64,000 nucleotides of DNA from Anaerolinea thermophila UNI-1 (GTDB lineage Bacteria; Chloroflexota; Anaerolineae; Anaerolineales; Anaerolineaceae). The notes under the pieces are model-generated. The model worked only from the letters and a program-made list of their open reading frames with translations. It did no database searches and was not told the DNA's origin. The stretch's first letter is position 1. Every line of letters begins with the position of its first letter. The translations under genes and the position numbers were made by a program. Of this stretch, positions 46,303-55,585 are shown in pieces. The stretch spans positions 1,178,001-1,242,000 of the forward strand of contig NC_014960.1 of assembly GCF_000199675.1 (NCBI RefSeq), written 5' to 3'.

Positions 46303-49300
46303 ATGAAACTGTTCGTTCGCATAATGTCTATCTTTCTGATAGTAAGTTTTTTGCTTTCTGCCTGTCAGGTAACCCCAACATCGATGCCAACGGCTACGGA
46401 AAGCCCTGTGCAAACGCCTACAGAAAGCGCTCCTCAGCCCACTGAGGAGAAGGCGAAAGAAGAACCGCTTTACCTGGCATTGATCTGGCATCAACATCAA
46501 CCGCTGTACTACAAAGACGAAAACGGCATTTATACCCGTCCATGGGTGCGCGTTCATGCCACCAAAGATTATTACGATATGGCGGCAATGCTGAAGAATT
46601 ACCCGGCAGTCAAAGTTACCTTTAACCTGACGCCGGTTTTGATCCGTCAGCTGAATGATTTTGTGCAGAATGGCGCGAAAGATCGCTACTGGGTTCTTGC
46701 TGAAAAACCTGCCGCTGAACTGACCAGCGAAGAGAAGGATTTCATCCTGCGGCGGTTTTTTGATGCGAACTGGGACCATATCATCAAGGTCTATCCGGGC
46801 TATAAAGCCCTGCTGGATAAGCGCGCCGGTACGGATGATGTCGCCATTTCTAAAGCCATTGAGACCTTCACTGAGCAGGATTTCCGTGACCTGCAAATCT
46901 GGTTCAACCTTGCCTGGATTGATCCCGATGAACTGGCAAAAGAGCCACTCAAGAGCCTGGTAGCAAAAGATCATGGCTTTAACGAAGAAGACAAACAGGT
47001 GCTCTTTGCTGAGATTCGGCGCATCATGGCGCAGGTTATCCCCGTGCATAAAGAACTTCAGGATGTCGGTCAAATTGAGGTCATCACGACCCCTTATGCC
47101 CATCCCATTCTGCCGTTGATTTATGATACCAATCTGGCGCTGGCAGGAAATTCCTCGGCGGAATTGCCTGAAGGGCGATTCTTCTACCCGCAGGATGTGC
47201 AGGCGCATCTTGAGAAAGCCGTGGAAATCTATACCCAGACTTTTGGCAGACCTCCGCGTGGCATGTGGCCCGGCGAGGGGGCTGTGGCTCAGGAAATTGT
47301 TCCCTTTGTTGCCAATGCTGGTTTCCAGTGGATGGCAACCGGTGAGTATGTACTGGCGAAATCGCTGGACATGGAGTCTTTCACCCGCGACTCTACCGAG
47401 ACAGTCCAGCAGGCTGATGTGCTCTATCGCCCTTATATTGTGCAGGGGAAACCCGGCGGCCCAGTCGAGGGTGGCCCGGTTGCCATCATTTTCCGCGATC
47501 TGGTCATTTCTGATAAGATTGGCTTTACCTACTCTGGTATGGACGGCGAAGCCGCCGCAAAAGACTTCATGAACCGGCTGGAGAATATCCGTGCGCGCCT
47601 GCAAAAAGAGGGAGTGCAGGGACCCCATCTTGTGAGTGTGATTCTGGACGGAGAAAATGCCTGGGAGTACTACGACCGTGATGGCAAAGCCTTCCTAAAC
47701 GCTCTGTACCGTAATCTCTCTGAGAGCAAGACTATTCAAACAATCACACCTTCGGAGTATCTGGAGAAATTCCCCGAGCAGAAGAAATTGGATAAGTTGT
47801 TCCCTTCTGCCTGGTTCAGCCCCAATTTTGATACCTGGATTGGCGAACCTGAAGAGCGTGAAGCCTGGAATTATTTGCTCCGTACCCGTCAGGCACTGGA
47901 TGGTGCCATTCGCAGTGGAAAATTGACGGATGACCAATTAGCCACTGCCAAAGATTTCATGTACTTGGCTGAAGGTTCGGACTGGTTCTGGTGGTATGGT
48001 ACGGATCAGAACTCTGGAAATGATGATTACTTTGATGTGGGCTACCGTGCCCTGCTTGCGGAAGTGTATAAAGCCATTGGCAAAGAAGTGCCTGAATTTG
48101 TTCAGGTACCTATCATCCAGCCTAACCCCATATCTGCTGCTACTCCACTTGCCGGGCTTTCTTCCCCTGCTATTGATGGTCGAGAAGGCGCTGATGAATG
48201 GGTAAAAGCGGCGGCCTTCCCTGCTGATGGGCAATCTCCCATGCAGGGATTTGCCCTGGCGCTGGACAAGCAAAACCTGTATGTCAAAGTCAATCTGGTG
48301 TCTTCAGCCCAACCGGTTGAGCGAATTGGGGTGTACCTCTCTTCACCTCGTTTGCAAGGTGCTTATGCATTTACCCACGTGACCGGGGACGGACAAAAAG
48401 TCCTGTTGCCCATGCTGGCTAATCGGCTGGTTGAGTGGGAAGGGGGCAAGGCGCTTAAATCCTATAAAGCGGGTTCAAACCGCTGGGATTATGAAAGCGA
48501 AGTCGGCTCTGTTGCCTCAGGACAGGTGGTGGAGTTGGCTATTCCGCTGACGCAGTTAGGAGAGTTGGAAGCCGGGGACGAGTTGCGCATAGCCGTTGTG
48601 GCTTCACCCGCTGATCAGCGGTTGCCGTTAGGTGGCCCTGCTCAGTTGATTGTGCCGGAAATTTCCACCGCTGAAGTGATTTTCGAAGTCCAAGACCCTG
48701 AGAAGGACGACCATGGACCTGGAACGTACACCTACCCAACCAATGGAGTATTCCTGCCACAGGTGTTCGACCTGAAATCTTTCAGTGTGGCGGCAGATGA
48801 AAAGAACCTCATCTTCAAACTTGCTTTTTACGGGGCTATTCCCAACCCTTGGGGATCTGGATTGAATCTTTCTCTGCAAACTCTGGATGTTTATGTGGAC
48901 AAGGATCCCGGAAAGGGCACGGGAGCACGGCTCTTACTCCCCGGACGTAATGCTGCCCTGACAAGTGGGAACGGTTGGGAATACGTGGTGTGGGCAGAAG
49001 GCTGGACACCGGGAATTTTCGCCCCCGATTCTCAGACTCTGGAACCCAAACCCGTCCCGGATTCGAGTTACAAGATTATTGTTGACCCGGTTGCCCAAAC
49101 GGTCACCTTGAGGGTGCCGCGTCAGGTCTTTGGTGAGGGTGATCCGGCAACCTGGGGATACGTTGTGGCAGTACTCAGTCAGGAAGGCTATCCCAGCACG
49201 GGGGTGTGGCGTGTGCGTGACGTGCAGGCGAGTTCTGCTGAGTGGCGTTTTGGGGGCGCACCAGACGATACCAATCACACCCGCATCATTGATTTAGCCT

Positions 49301-49422
49301 GGCCTTCCGGGGCTACCCCCACGCAGGAAGAGATGCTCTCGCAGTATCCTTCCAGCAAAGCGCGAATAGATGAGTTGAAGCCGGATGATTTCCCGCAGGT
49401 GCAATTGCTGTTAAAACGCTAA
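46303..49422 (+). CDS. Glycoside hydrolase family 57 lipoprotein
   Basis: A 1039-residue surface lipoprotein: signal peptide with lipobox LSAC (Cys21), a Thr/Pro-rich linker, a GH57 catalytic domain (about residues 50-560) and a C-terminal DOMON/glucodextranase-like region (about 620-1000) that may bind polysaccharide. GH57 motifs include LIWHQHQPLY near the start, MWPGEGAV with the probable nucleophile Glu325, and IFRDLVISDKIGF with conserved Asp399 and Asp404. GH57 enzymes act on alpha-glucans (amylase, pullulanase or glucanotransferase), so starch or glycogen outside the cell is the expected substrate. It is cotranscribed with the ROK regulator and ends at a strong terminator. Confidence 0.88.
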   Translation: MKLFVRIMSIFLIVSFLLSACQVTPTSMPTATESPVQTPTESAPQPTEEKAKEEPLYLALIWHQHQPLYYKDENGIYTRPWVRVHATKDYYDMAAMLKNYPAVKVTFNLTPVLIRQLNDFVQNGAKDRYWVLAEKPAAELTSEEKDFILRRFFDANWDHIIKVYPGYKALLDKRAGTDDVAISKAIETFTEQDFRDLQIWFNLAWIDPDELAKEPLKSLVAKDHGFNEEDKQVLFAEIRRIMAQVIPVHKELQDVGQIEVITTPYAHPILPLIYDTNLALAGNSSAELPEGRFFYPQDVQAHLEKAVEIYTQTFGRPPRGMWPGEGAVAQEIVPFVANAGFQWMATGEYVLAKSLDMESFTRDSTETVQQADVLYRPYIVQGKPGGPVEGGPVAIIFRDLVISDKIGFTYSGMDGEAAAKDFMNRLENIRARLQKEGVQGPHLVSVILDGENAWEYYDRDGKAFLNALYRNLSESKTIQTITPSEYLEKFPEQKKLDKLFPSAWFSPNFDTWIGEPEEREAWNYLLRTRQALDGAIRSGKLTDDQLATAKDFMYLAEGSDWFWWYGTDQNSGNDDYFDVGYRALLAEVYKAIGKEVPEFVQVPIIQPNPISAATPLAGLSSPAIDGREGADEWVKAAAFPADGQSPMQGFALALDKQNLYVKVNLVSSAQPVERIGVYLSSPRLQGAYAFTHVTGDGQKVLLPMLANRLVEWEGGKALKSYKAGSNRWDYESEVGSVASGQVVELAIPLTQLGELEAGDELRIAVVASPADQRLPLGGPAQLIVPEISTAEVIFEVQDPEKDDHGPGTYTYPTNGVFLPQVFDLKSFSVAADEKNLIFKLAFYGAIPNPWGSGLNLSLQTLDVYVDKDPGKGTGARLLLPGRNAALTSGNGWEYVVWAEGWTPGIFAPDSQTLEPKPVPDSSYKIIVDPVAQTVTLRVPRQVFGEGDPATWGYVVAVLSQEGYPSTGVWRVRDVQASSAEWRFGGAPDDTNHTRIIDLAWPSGATPTQEEMLSQYPSSKARIDELKPDDFPQVQLLLKR

Positions 49423-49440
49423 GCCTTTTCTGAATTCCTG

Positions 49441-49483
49441 CAGCCCGAGGAAAGCAAAGGCTTCCTCGGGCTGTTTTGTTTTT
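49441..49483 (+). terminator. Rho-independent terminator of the ROK-GH57 operon
   Basis: A 12-bp perfect stem (49441-49452 with 49462-49473) followed by TTTTGTTTTT. Confidence 0.92.
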
Positions 49484-49494
49484 CTCGAGAGGTT

Positions 49495-49500
49495 TATAAT
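49495..49500 (+). promoter_or_regulatory. -10 box of the nucleoside-kinase-like gene
   Basis: TATAAT only 2 bases before an in-frame ATG at 49503. A start near 49507 excludes that ATG and supports ATG 49539, which has AGGGGAG upstream. Confidence 0.6.
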
Positions 49501-49538
49501 AAATGTCCGTTTTCATTCCTGCAGAGGGGAGTAGCGAT

Positions 49539-51263
49539 ATGACCGATAAAAGCAATGACATTCGCTTTGTAGAACCTTCTGATGAAGTGTTGATCCATTT
49601 GCCCGATGGCCGAGTGCTTTCCGGGAAGCGAGGCACAGAACTGGAAGCGTTCATGCAGAGGCTGGAGAACTGGCGCGATCCGCTGGTGGTGGGGGCAATT
49701 GTCAATCGAGAATTGCGAGAACTCTCTTTTAAAATCTGGCGGGAATCAGATGTGACTCCTGTTACTCTGAAAGATACCGATGGTGCAAGAATTTACCGGC
49801 GTTCTCTGGTATTTTTACTGGAAACCGCCTTTGAGGAACAATTTCCGGATGTTCACCTCACTGTGGATCACTCGGTGGTTTCCGGGGGGTACTTTTGTCA
49901 GGTGCGGGGGCGTGAACCGCTGACAGTGGAGGAATTGAAGCGCCTGAAACAGCGCATGAAGGAACTGGTCAGACAAGATTTGAGATTTGAGAGGTTTGTC
50001 ATCTCCAAACAGGAAGCCATTGAACTGTTTGAGCAACAGAACAAGTCTGATAAAGTGCGTTTGTTGAAATATCGCCCCAAAGATCAACTGGTGCTTTACT
50101 CTTTGGGGCATCATAAGGATTACCATCACGGCTACATGGTACCCTCTACGGGATACCTGCAGTGGTTTGACCTGAAAGCCCAACCGGGAGGCTTTGTCTT
50201 GCAATTCCCGCGTCGCCATTCGCCGGATGTCCTGCTCCCCATGCCCGAACATTCCAAACTTCTGCAAAGTTTCCGTCAGTACGGTTCTTGGCTGGAGCGT
50301 TTGGGGATTGATCATGTGGGAGCTTTAAATGAGGTCATCAAAACCGGGCGCATTCAGGATGTGATTCTGGTTGCCGAAGCACTCCATGAGCATCAGGTTG
50401 CCGAAATTGCCGAGCAAATCCTGAATCGTCGGGATCAGGTGCGGATTGTGTTGCTGGCAGGTCCATCCTCTTCGGGAAAAACAACCACTGCCAAGCGTAT
50501 AGCGGTACAGATGATTTCTCAGGGCATCGAACCGGTGCCAATCGAAATGGATAATTACTTCCTGGACCGCGAAAAAACTCCCCGGGATGAACATGGTAAT
50601 CTGGACTTTGAGGTGTTGGAAGCCCTGGATACTGTCCGTTTAAATCAGGACTTGAAGCGTCTGATTGCCGGGGAAGAAGTTCAGTTGCCTAAATTCGATT
50701 TCCGCGAAGGGCGCAGTTACCCTGGAGATGTGGTCAAACTGCGCAAGGATCAAATGGTGATCCTGGAAGGCATCCATGGTTTGAACCCGCGCCTGTTGCC
50801 GGAGATTCCTTCTGAGCAGACCTTCCGGGTTTACGTTTCCTGCCTGACTCAGTTAAACCTGGATCGCTATAACCGTATTTCTACCACCGATACCCGTTTG
50901 CTTCGCCGAATTGTTCGGGATGAACGGGAGCGCGGTTATTCTGCACAGGATACCATCGGACGCTGGGAATCGGTTCGACGTGGGGAGAAAAGACACATCT
51001 TCCCCTATCAGGAAAATGCCGATGTGATGTTCAACACGGCGCTGGTGTACGAGTTAGCGGCTTTGAAACCTCGTGTAGAACCATTATTGCGCCAGGTGCC
51101 TTTTGGCACTCCGGAATACATTGAAGCCAAACGCTTGCTTGCCTTTCTGGATTGGTTTTTGCCGATTGATGAGGTCTATGTACCTGATAATTCAATTCTC
51201 AGAGAGTTTATCGGGGGGTCAATCTTGAAAGATTTCAAACTGTGGACGCGAGTCAGTGATTAA
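49539..51263 (+). CDS. Uridine-kinase-like P-loop protein with N-terminal TGS-type region
   Basis: A 574-residue protein. The N-terminal part (about residues 15-200) resembles the TGS and second domains of threonyl-tRNA synthetase: IHLPDGRVLSGKRGT, then HSVVSGGYFCQ and GREPLTVEEL. The C-terminal part (about 300-530) is a uridine kinase/phosphoribulokinase fold with Walker A GPSSSGKTTTAKR from residue 308, DNYFLDREKTP and FDFREG. Related fusions are annotated as nucleoside kinases; phosphorylation of uridine/cytidine or a similar small alcohol is the family expectation. The start is ATG 49539, since ATG 49503 lies upstream of the expected transcript. Confidence 0.85.
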   Translation: MTDKSNDIRFVEPSDEVLIHLPDGRVLSGKRGTELEAFMQRLENWRDPLVVGAIVNRELRELSFKIWRESDVTPVTLKDTDGARIYRRSLVFLLETAFEEQFPDVHLTVDHSVVSGGYFCQVRGREPLTVEELKRLKQRMKELVRQDLRFERFVISKQEAIELFEQQNKSDKVRLLKYRPKDQLVLYSLGHHKDYHHGYMVPSTGYLQWFDLKAQPGGFVLQFPRRHSPDVLLPMPEHSKLLQSFRQYGSWLERLGIDHVGALNEVIKTGRIQDVILVAEALHEHQVAEIAEQILNRRDQVRIVLLAGPSSSGKTTTAKRIAVQMISQGIEPVPIEMDNYFLDREKTPRDEHGNLDFEVLEALDTVRLNQDLKRLIAGEEVQLPKFDFREGRSYPGDVVKLRKDQMVILEGIHGLNPRLLPEIPSEQTFRVYVSCLTQLNLDRYNRISTTDTRLLRRIVRDERERGYSAQDTIGRWESVRRGEKRHIFPYQENADVMFNTALVYELAALKPRVEPLLRQVPFGTPEYIEAKRLLAFLDWFLPIDEVYVPDNSILREFIGGSILKDFKLWTRVSD

Positions 51264-51267
51264 TCTC

Positions 51268-51298
51268 AAAAAGCCCCTCGCATACCGAGGGGCTTTTT
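51268..51298. terminator. Bidirectional Rho-independent terminator
   Basis: A 13-bp perfect inverted repeat (51268-51280 with 51286-51298, AAAAAG...CTTTTT) between the convergent kinase-like gene and murA. Confidence 0.92.
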
Positions 51299-51317
51299 AT
51301 TGCATGACCTGAGAACA

Positions 51318-52604
51318 TTAATTCTCACTTTGCCGTTCAATCGAGGCGCCCAGGGCTTTTAATTTGACATCTACCTTCTCATACCCGCGATCAATTTGCC
51401 CCACGTTGCGGATGACAGAACGCCCCTGAGCGGAGAGCGCCGCCAGCAGCAATGCCATCCCGGCGCGAATGTCGGGGCTTTCCATTTTTTCTCCGTATAA
51501 CTGGCTTGGTCCCTGCACAATACAGCGATGTGGGTCGCACAGGACAATTTGCGCTCCCATACCAACCAGTTTATCGGTGAAGAACATGCGGCTGGGATAC
51601 ATCCAGTCATGGAACAGGATGGAACCGCGCGCCTGCGTGGCAACGACGATGGCAATACTCATCAGATCAGTGGGAAAAGCGGGCCAGGGCATGACGCTGA
51701 TTTCAGGGATGGCTCCCCCCAGATCGGGTTCAACTTCCAGGCGCTGTTCGGCGGGAACAAGAATATCCTGTCCTTCCACTTCCCATTCCACACCCATGCG
51801 CCCCATGACGTACCGGATCATGTCCAGGTACTCCGGGCCGGCGTTGCGGATGCGAATCGAACCATGCGTGACTACGGCAGCACCGATGAAACTGACAACT
51901 TCCAGGTAATCCGGACCAATGGTGAACTCTCCCCCACTCAAAGAAGGAACTCCTTCAATATGCAGGGTATTCGAGCCGATGTTCTCAATTTTTGCCCCCA
52001 GTTTATTCAGAAAATGACAGAGTTCCTGGACGTGGGGTTCTGATGCGGCGTTGCGGATGACTGTATGTCCTTTTGCCAGCACGGCTGCCATGATGGCATT
52101 TTCTGTGCCAGTGACGCTTGCCTGGTCGAGCAGAATGTCGGCGCCTTTCAGCCCATCTCTGGCACGAAAGTGGAAAGTGCGGTCATAATTCACTTCTGCT
52201 CCCAAGCGGGTGAGCGCCAGCATGTGGGTGTCCACTCTGCGGCGGCCGATAACATCTCCGCCCGGCGGTGGCAGATGCAGTTCTCCCGTTCGAGCCGTCA
52301 TCGGACCTGCGAGCAAAATGGAAGCGCGGATTTTCCGGCACAGGTCGGGGTCAAGATCAGCAGGGCGCACTTCTCTGGCTTGAATCTTCCAGGTGTGCGC
52401 ATCCAACTCGGTAAATTCCACCCCCAAACTCTGCAAAAGCCGCCGCATGTGGATCACATCGAGAATCGAAGGAACGTTGTGGAGGATGACGGGTTCGGTA
52501 GTTAACAAACAGGCAGCCAGCAAAGGCAGAGCAGCATTTTTGTTTCCACCCGGCGTGACCTCGCCATGGAGAGGAATTCCACCGTCAATAATGAACTTTT
52601 CCAT
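51318..52604 (-). CDS. murA: UDP-N-acetylglucosamine 1-carboxyvinyltransferase, Cys-to-Asp type
   Basis: A 428-residue enzyme transferring enolpyruvate from PEP to UDP-GlcNAc, the first committed step of peptidoglycan synthesis. The family start GGIPLHGEVTPGGNKNAAL is present, and IRASILLAGPMTA and TGTENAIMAA follow. The active-site loop reads GGDVIGRRRVD, where most bacteria have GGCAIGARPVD: residue 117 is Asp instead of the Cys alkylated by fosfomycin (codon at 52254-52256). Enzymes with Asp here are active and fosfomycin-resistant (known in mycobacteria and chlamydia). It lies 15 bases after a membrane-protein gene and shares its promoter. The ribosome site is weak. Confidence 0.93.
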   Translation of the reverse strand: MEKFIIDGGIPLHGEVTPGGNKNAALPLLAACLLTTEPVILHNVPSILDVIHMRRLLQSLGVEFTELDAHTWKIQAREVRPADLDPDLCRKIRASILLAGPMTARTGELHLPPPGGDVIGRRRVDTHMLALTRLGAEVNYDRTFHFRARDGLKGADILLDQASVTGTENAIMAAVLAKGHTVIRNAASEPHVQELCHFLNKLGAKIENIGSNTLHIEGVPSLSGGEFTIGPDYLEVVSFIGAAVVTHGSIRIRNAGPEYLDMIRYVMGRMGVEWEVEGQDILVPAEQRLEVEPDLGGAIPEISVMPWPAFPTDLMSIAIVVATQARGSILFHDWMYPSRMFFTDKLVGMGAQIVLCDPHRCIVQGPSQLYGEKMESPDIRAGMALLLAALSAQGRSVIRNVGQIDRGYEKVDVKLKALGASIERQSEN

Positions 52605-52619
52605 AATGTCTATTTCCCT

Positions 52620-53189
52620 CTAGCGCAGAGAGCGAATAAAAGCATCCACTCCTGCTTGGTCCCACGCATTGGGCTTTCCAATAATCATGAGCCAGGCAGT
52701 GCCATTTTTTCCGTCGAATAGCCCCATCATCTGGCGCACTGCTTCTCCCTGGTCAGTGGTTCCCTCATATGTGAGCAATTCGGTGGCTTGACCGCGAATG
52801 GTGACGTTTTCCGAGCCGACATACTCGAGATTGTATCGTTTGCCGGTCTGGGCTTCAATGGCTTGCTGCATTTGTTCTCTCATCTGTTCAGAGGAAAGAC
52901 CTGCCTCGGCAGGCATTTGGAATAAGAAAATCGTCATGCCTTGACTTTCGTTGGTAAACCCGGCCATGGTGATGTTCAAAAAACTCATGGCGAAGGCTTC
53001 TTTGTATCCCTGAGGCAGGGTGTAATCGGCAATCTGGCTGGCGGTCTGGGCGATTTTTACCGGGTCGGTTGACGCAGATTCGCTGATCAACTTCCCCGCG
53101 CGGTTAAGGGCAATGATGCCTACCCCTGCGATACACAGACATACCACCGCCAGCACTCCCACAATAATCAGGATCGTTTTTCGGTTCAT
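52620..53189 (-). CDS. Membrane-anchored protein of unknown function
   Basis: A 189-residue protein with one N-terminal membrane helix (about residues 4-27) and an extracytoplasmic domain of about 155 residues, rich in beta-strand-like stretches (GMTIFLFQMP, VTIRGQATELLTYEGT). It somewhat resembles uncharacterised single-pass proteins of Chloroflexota, but I recognise no family. AAGGAGAG precedes the ATG. It is first in a unit with murA, which hints at an envelope role. Confidence 0.7.
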   Translation of the reverse strand: MNRKTILIIVGVLAVVCLCIAGVGIIALNRAGKLISESASTDPVKIAQTASQIADYTLPQGYKEAFAMSFLNITMAGFTNESQGMTIFLFQMPAEAGLSSEQMREQMQQAIEAQTGKRYNLEYVGSENVTIRGQATELLTYEGTTDQGEAVRQMMGLFDGKNGTAWLMIIGKPNAWDQAGVDAFIRSLR

Positions 53190-53226
53190 GCTCTCTCCTT
53201 AAGTGATAGATGGGTTACTCACTGTC

Positions 53227-53255
53227 TTTATACTGTGAAAGAGTAGAAGCGTCAA
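53227..53255 (-). promoter_or_regulatory. Promoter of the membrane protein-murA unit
   Basis: On the minus strand TTGACG (53255-53250), 17-base spacer and TATAAA (53232-53227). The -35 box lies in the last codons of the upstream BadF-family gene. Start expected near 53220. Confidence 0.8.
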
Positions 53256-54259
53256 CTGCAAGGGAAGGGGGCAGCGTTTAAGGAATTCTTAAGAAATGTA
53301 AAAGCAGACTTAACTAAACGTTTTCGGGTTGCAGGAAAAGCCATTTCTCCTGCTTGTTCCATCCCCAAAAGCACAGCGCCGATTACTGGCGGGGCTTGAA
53401 GGGCATGAAACATTGCCCGTGGGGCAAATTCCTGTATGGTCTGCATAAGGGGTTCTGTAAAAAGAGGACCGCCTTTGAAAACACTGCCAATCAAGACCAC
53501 TTCAAAGGTTTCATCTTGCAAGTTGACCTGACGAATCACGGCTTTGGTAGTTTCACCCAGTTCTCGTGCTGTCCATTGAATGACTTCCCTGGCAACCTCA
53601 TCTTCCTGATAGGCTACCTCAAATACCAGGCGCGCCAGTTCAGCAGAGAGGGGATACTTCTCCAGAGCGATGCCCTCAATTAGGGCTGTCAAATCCGGTG
53701 CATCAAAGGCTTGCATGAAAGCCTCGGATAGCCGCGTAGTGGGACCTCTGGTGGACCAGTGATGAGAGATGGCTTGAACAGCACGGTAAACGATATCGGT
53801 TGCTCCGCCGTATTCTCCAAACAGTCCACCACATCCGGTTACCCATCCCTCTCGCCCGTCACGGGTACGGGCACGCACATTATTGCCTGTGCCTGCGTCG
53901 ACCACTACTCCCCAGCCTTCACTGGTTCCAGCAATTAACCCGATGACCACATCGTTCACGGCTTCTACAGGACAGGACAAGCCGAGAGCAGCAATGCTTT
54001 CCAGGGTGGGCTGGCGTTCAGAGGGGAAGTCATAACCCGCAATGCCGAATCCTGCGCCAGCAATATCTTCCTTTTTTACCCCGCTTTGTGTCAGTGCACC
54101 TTCAAGGGCTTCTTTCATGGCTCGTGTCAGCCCATCGTATCCTACCCCTTCATGGTTGCCAGGACCTGCGCATCCCATTCCCAGGACGTTGCCATGTTCA
54201 TCTGCCAGAAGTGCATGGGTTTTGGTTCCACCGACATCAATTCCCAGGTAAACAGGCAT
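53252..54259 (-). CDS. BadF/NagK-type sugar kinase
   Basis: A 335-residue ASKHA ATPase of the BadF/BadG/BcrA/BcrD family, which includes eukaryotic-type N-acetylglucosamine kinases. Phosphate-1 motif GIDVGGTKTHALLAD opens the protein; VVVDAGTGNNV is phosphate-2; GCGGLFGEYGG matches the GlcNAc-kinase branch. Phosphorylation of an amino sugar or glucose-like product is likely. It starts 9 bases after the GH4 gene and should act on a sugar released by that unit. Confidence 0.82.
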   Translation of the reverse strand: MPVYLGIDVGGTKTHALLADEHGNVLGMGCAGPGNHEGVGYDGLTRAMKEALEGALTQSGVKKEDIAGAGFGIAGYDFPSERQPTLESIAALGLSCPVEAVNDVVIGLIAGTSEGWGVVVDAGTGNNVRARTRDGREGWVTGCGGLFGEYGGATDIVYRAVQAISHHWSTRGPTTRLSEAFMQAFDAPDLTALIEGIALEKYPLSAELARLVFEVAYQEDEVAREVIQWTARELGETTKAVIRQVNLQDETFEVVLIGSVFKGGPLFTEPLMQTIQEFAPRAMFHALQAPPVIGAVLLGMEQAGEMAFPATRKRLVKSAFTFLKNSLNAAPFPCS

Positions 54260-54268
54260 GGTGTTTCT

Positions 54269-55561
54269 CTATGAGAAGAATTGGGGCAGGTAAGCCCGGT
54301 TGGTGAGGAGAAGGTCGTCCATGACGGTTTGGATCATGGATACATCGGGTCCCAGAGGATGCACCAGCAGAGCCTCGTACAGCGCCTTACGGTCTCCATG
54401 AACCGCGGCTTCTACGGTCAGCAGTTCGTACATTTTAACCGGTGCCAGCAGCCCATAACAAGCCTCCGGCAACGGACGGGCGGGCAGCGGGTGAATACCC
54501 GTGGCGTCAATCCGGCAGGGCAGTTCCATTACCCAGTCGGCTGGATATTCTTTTACAGCGCCGTTTTGGCGAACATTCACGGTTTCAATCATGCCCGTTG
54601 AACAGGCGTGGGCGTGAATCACTCGTGTTGCCAGTGTGGAATAGTAGGCACCCCCCCGTTGCATCAATCCTTCCGGAACGGTGACCAGGTTGGGATTGGC
54701 GTATTCTTCTAACAATTGGGCTTCGATTTTCAGCACTTGCTCAGCCCGTGAGGGAGGCCATTTGTCCTGCGCGGCAAGCATGGCGCGGGTATTGTAGTAG
54801 TATTGAAGGTAATAGTTGGGGAGCATCCCCAATGCCTCAATCAATTGGGGGGGCCACTCTGGATGATCGGACTTGCGCAGTTCTTCGATATAAAAGTGTA
54901 ACACCTCATCCCAGCGATCCTGCCCCCGAATGGTTAAGCCCCGGTACCATGTGAGATGATTCAATCCTAATGAGTCCAGAATCACCTCTTCCGGGCTGAC
55001 TTGCTCGCCCGTGAGGGCGTTCCAGCGGTTCAGAAGGGTCATCTTGGTAGTGATGGGTGAATTACATAAACCCACACTTGGAATGTCCGGTGCGTAACGT
55101 GTCAGCGCCTCGGTGACCAGGCCGGATGGGTTGGTGAAATTGACCAGCATGGCTTCGGGTGCCAGTTCCTGCATCTCTCGAGCAATATCGAGCAGAACCG
55201 GTATCGTACGCAGGGCTTTTGCCATTCCACCGATGCCGGTGGTTTCCTGTCCAATTAGCCCGTATCGTTTTCCCAGATATTCATCTTCCCGCCGGGCGGG
55301 GATGTATCCCACACGGAATTGAGTCAGGACGTAGGCGGAGCCGCGAATGGCTTCTTTGCGACTGTCGGTGAGGGTTACCTTGAAACGCGCGCCCTGATGT
55401 TCGGCGATCCGTTGACAGAAATCCCCCACAATTTCCAGACGTTGGGGCTGGATATCCATCAACATGAGTTCATCTAAAGCAAGCGAATCTTGCACTTCCA
55501 GAAAACCCTTAATTAATTCGGGGGTGTACGTGGACCCGCCCCCAATAACAGCAATTTTCAT
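54269..55561 (-). CDS. Glycoside hydrolase family 4, 6-phospho-beta-glucosidase-like
   Basis: A 430-residue GH4 enzyme. The NAD-binding N-terminus MKIAVIGGGSTYTPEL and the stretch GLCNSPITTK, with the metal-binding Cys of the family, are clear, as is LNHLTWYRG. GH4 enzymes cleave glycosides by transient oxidation at C3, with NAD+ and Mn2+. CNSP is typical of the 6-phospho-beta-glucosidase branch, but no phosphotransferase genes are present, so the substrate may not be phosphorylated. Two adjacent ATGs exist; the second has AAGGA at 7 bases and is preferred. Confidence 0.9.
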   Translation of the reverse strand: MKIAVIGGGSTYTPELIKGFLEVQDSLALDELMLMDIQPQRLEIVGDFCQRIAEHQGARFKVTLTDSRKEAIRGSAYVLTQFRVGYIPARREDEYLGKRYGLIGQETTGIGGMAKALRTIPVLLDIAREMQELAPEAMLVNFTNPSGLVTEALTRYAPDIPSVGLCNSPITTKMTLLNRWNALTGEQVSPEEVILDSLGLNHLTWYRGLTIRGQDRWDEVLHFYIEELRKSDHPEWPPQLIEALGMLPNYYLQYYYNTRAMLAAQDKWPPSRAEQVLKIEAQLLEEYANPNLVTVPEGLMQRGGAYYSTLATRVIHAHACSTGMIETVNVRQNGAVKEYPADWVMELPCRIDATGIHPLPARPLPEACYGLLAPVKMYELLTVEAAVHGDRKALYEALLVHPLGPDVSMIQTVMDDLLLTNRAYLPQFFS

Positions 55562-55585
55562 CATTCTGTCCTTTCTTTGGTGAGT

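Noticed and set aside
46174..47628. 484-codon open frame antisense to the GH57 gene
   Set aside because: Composition shadow of GH57; low-complexity, His/Arg-rich protein without recognisable motifs.
49503..49538. Upstream ATG of the nucleoside-kinase-like gene
   Set aside because: It lies 2 bases after the -10 box and upstream of the expected transcript; the next ATG has a good ribosome site.
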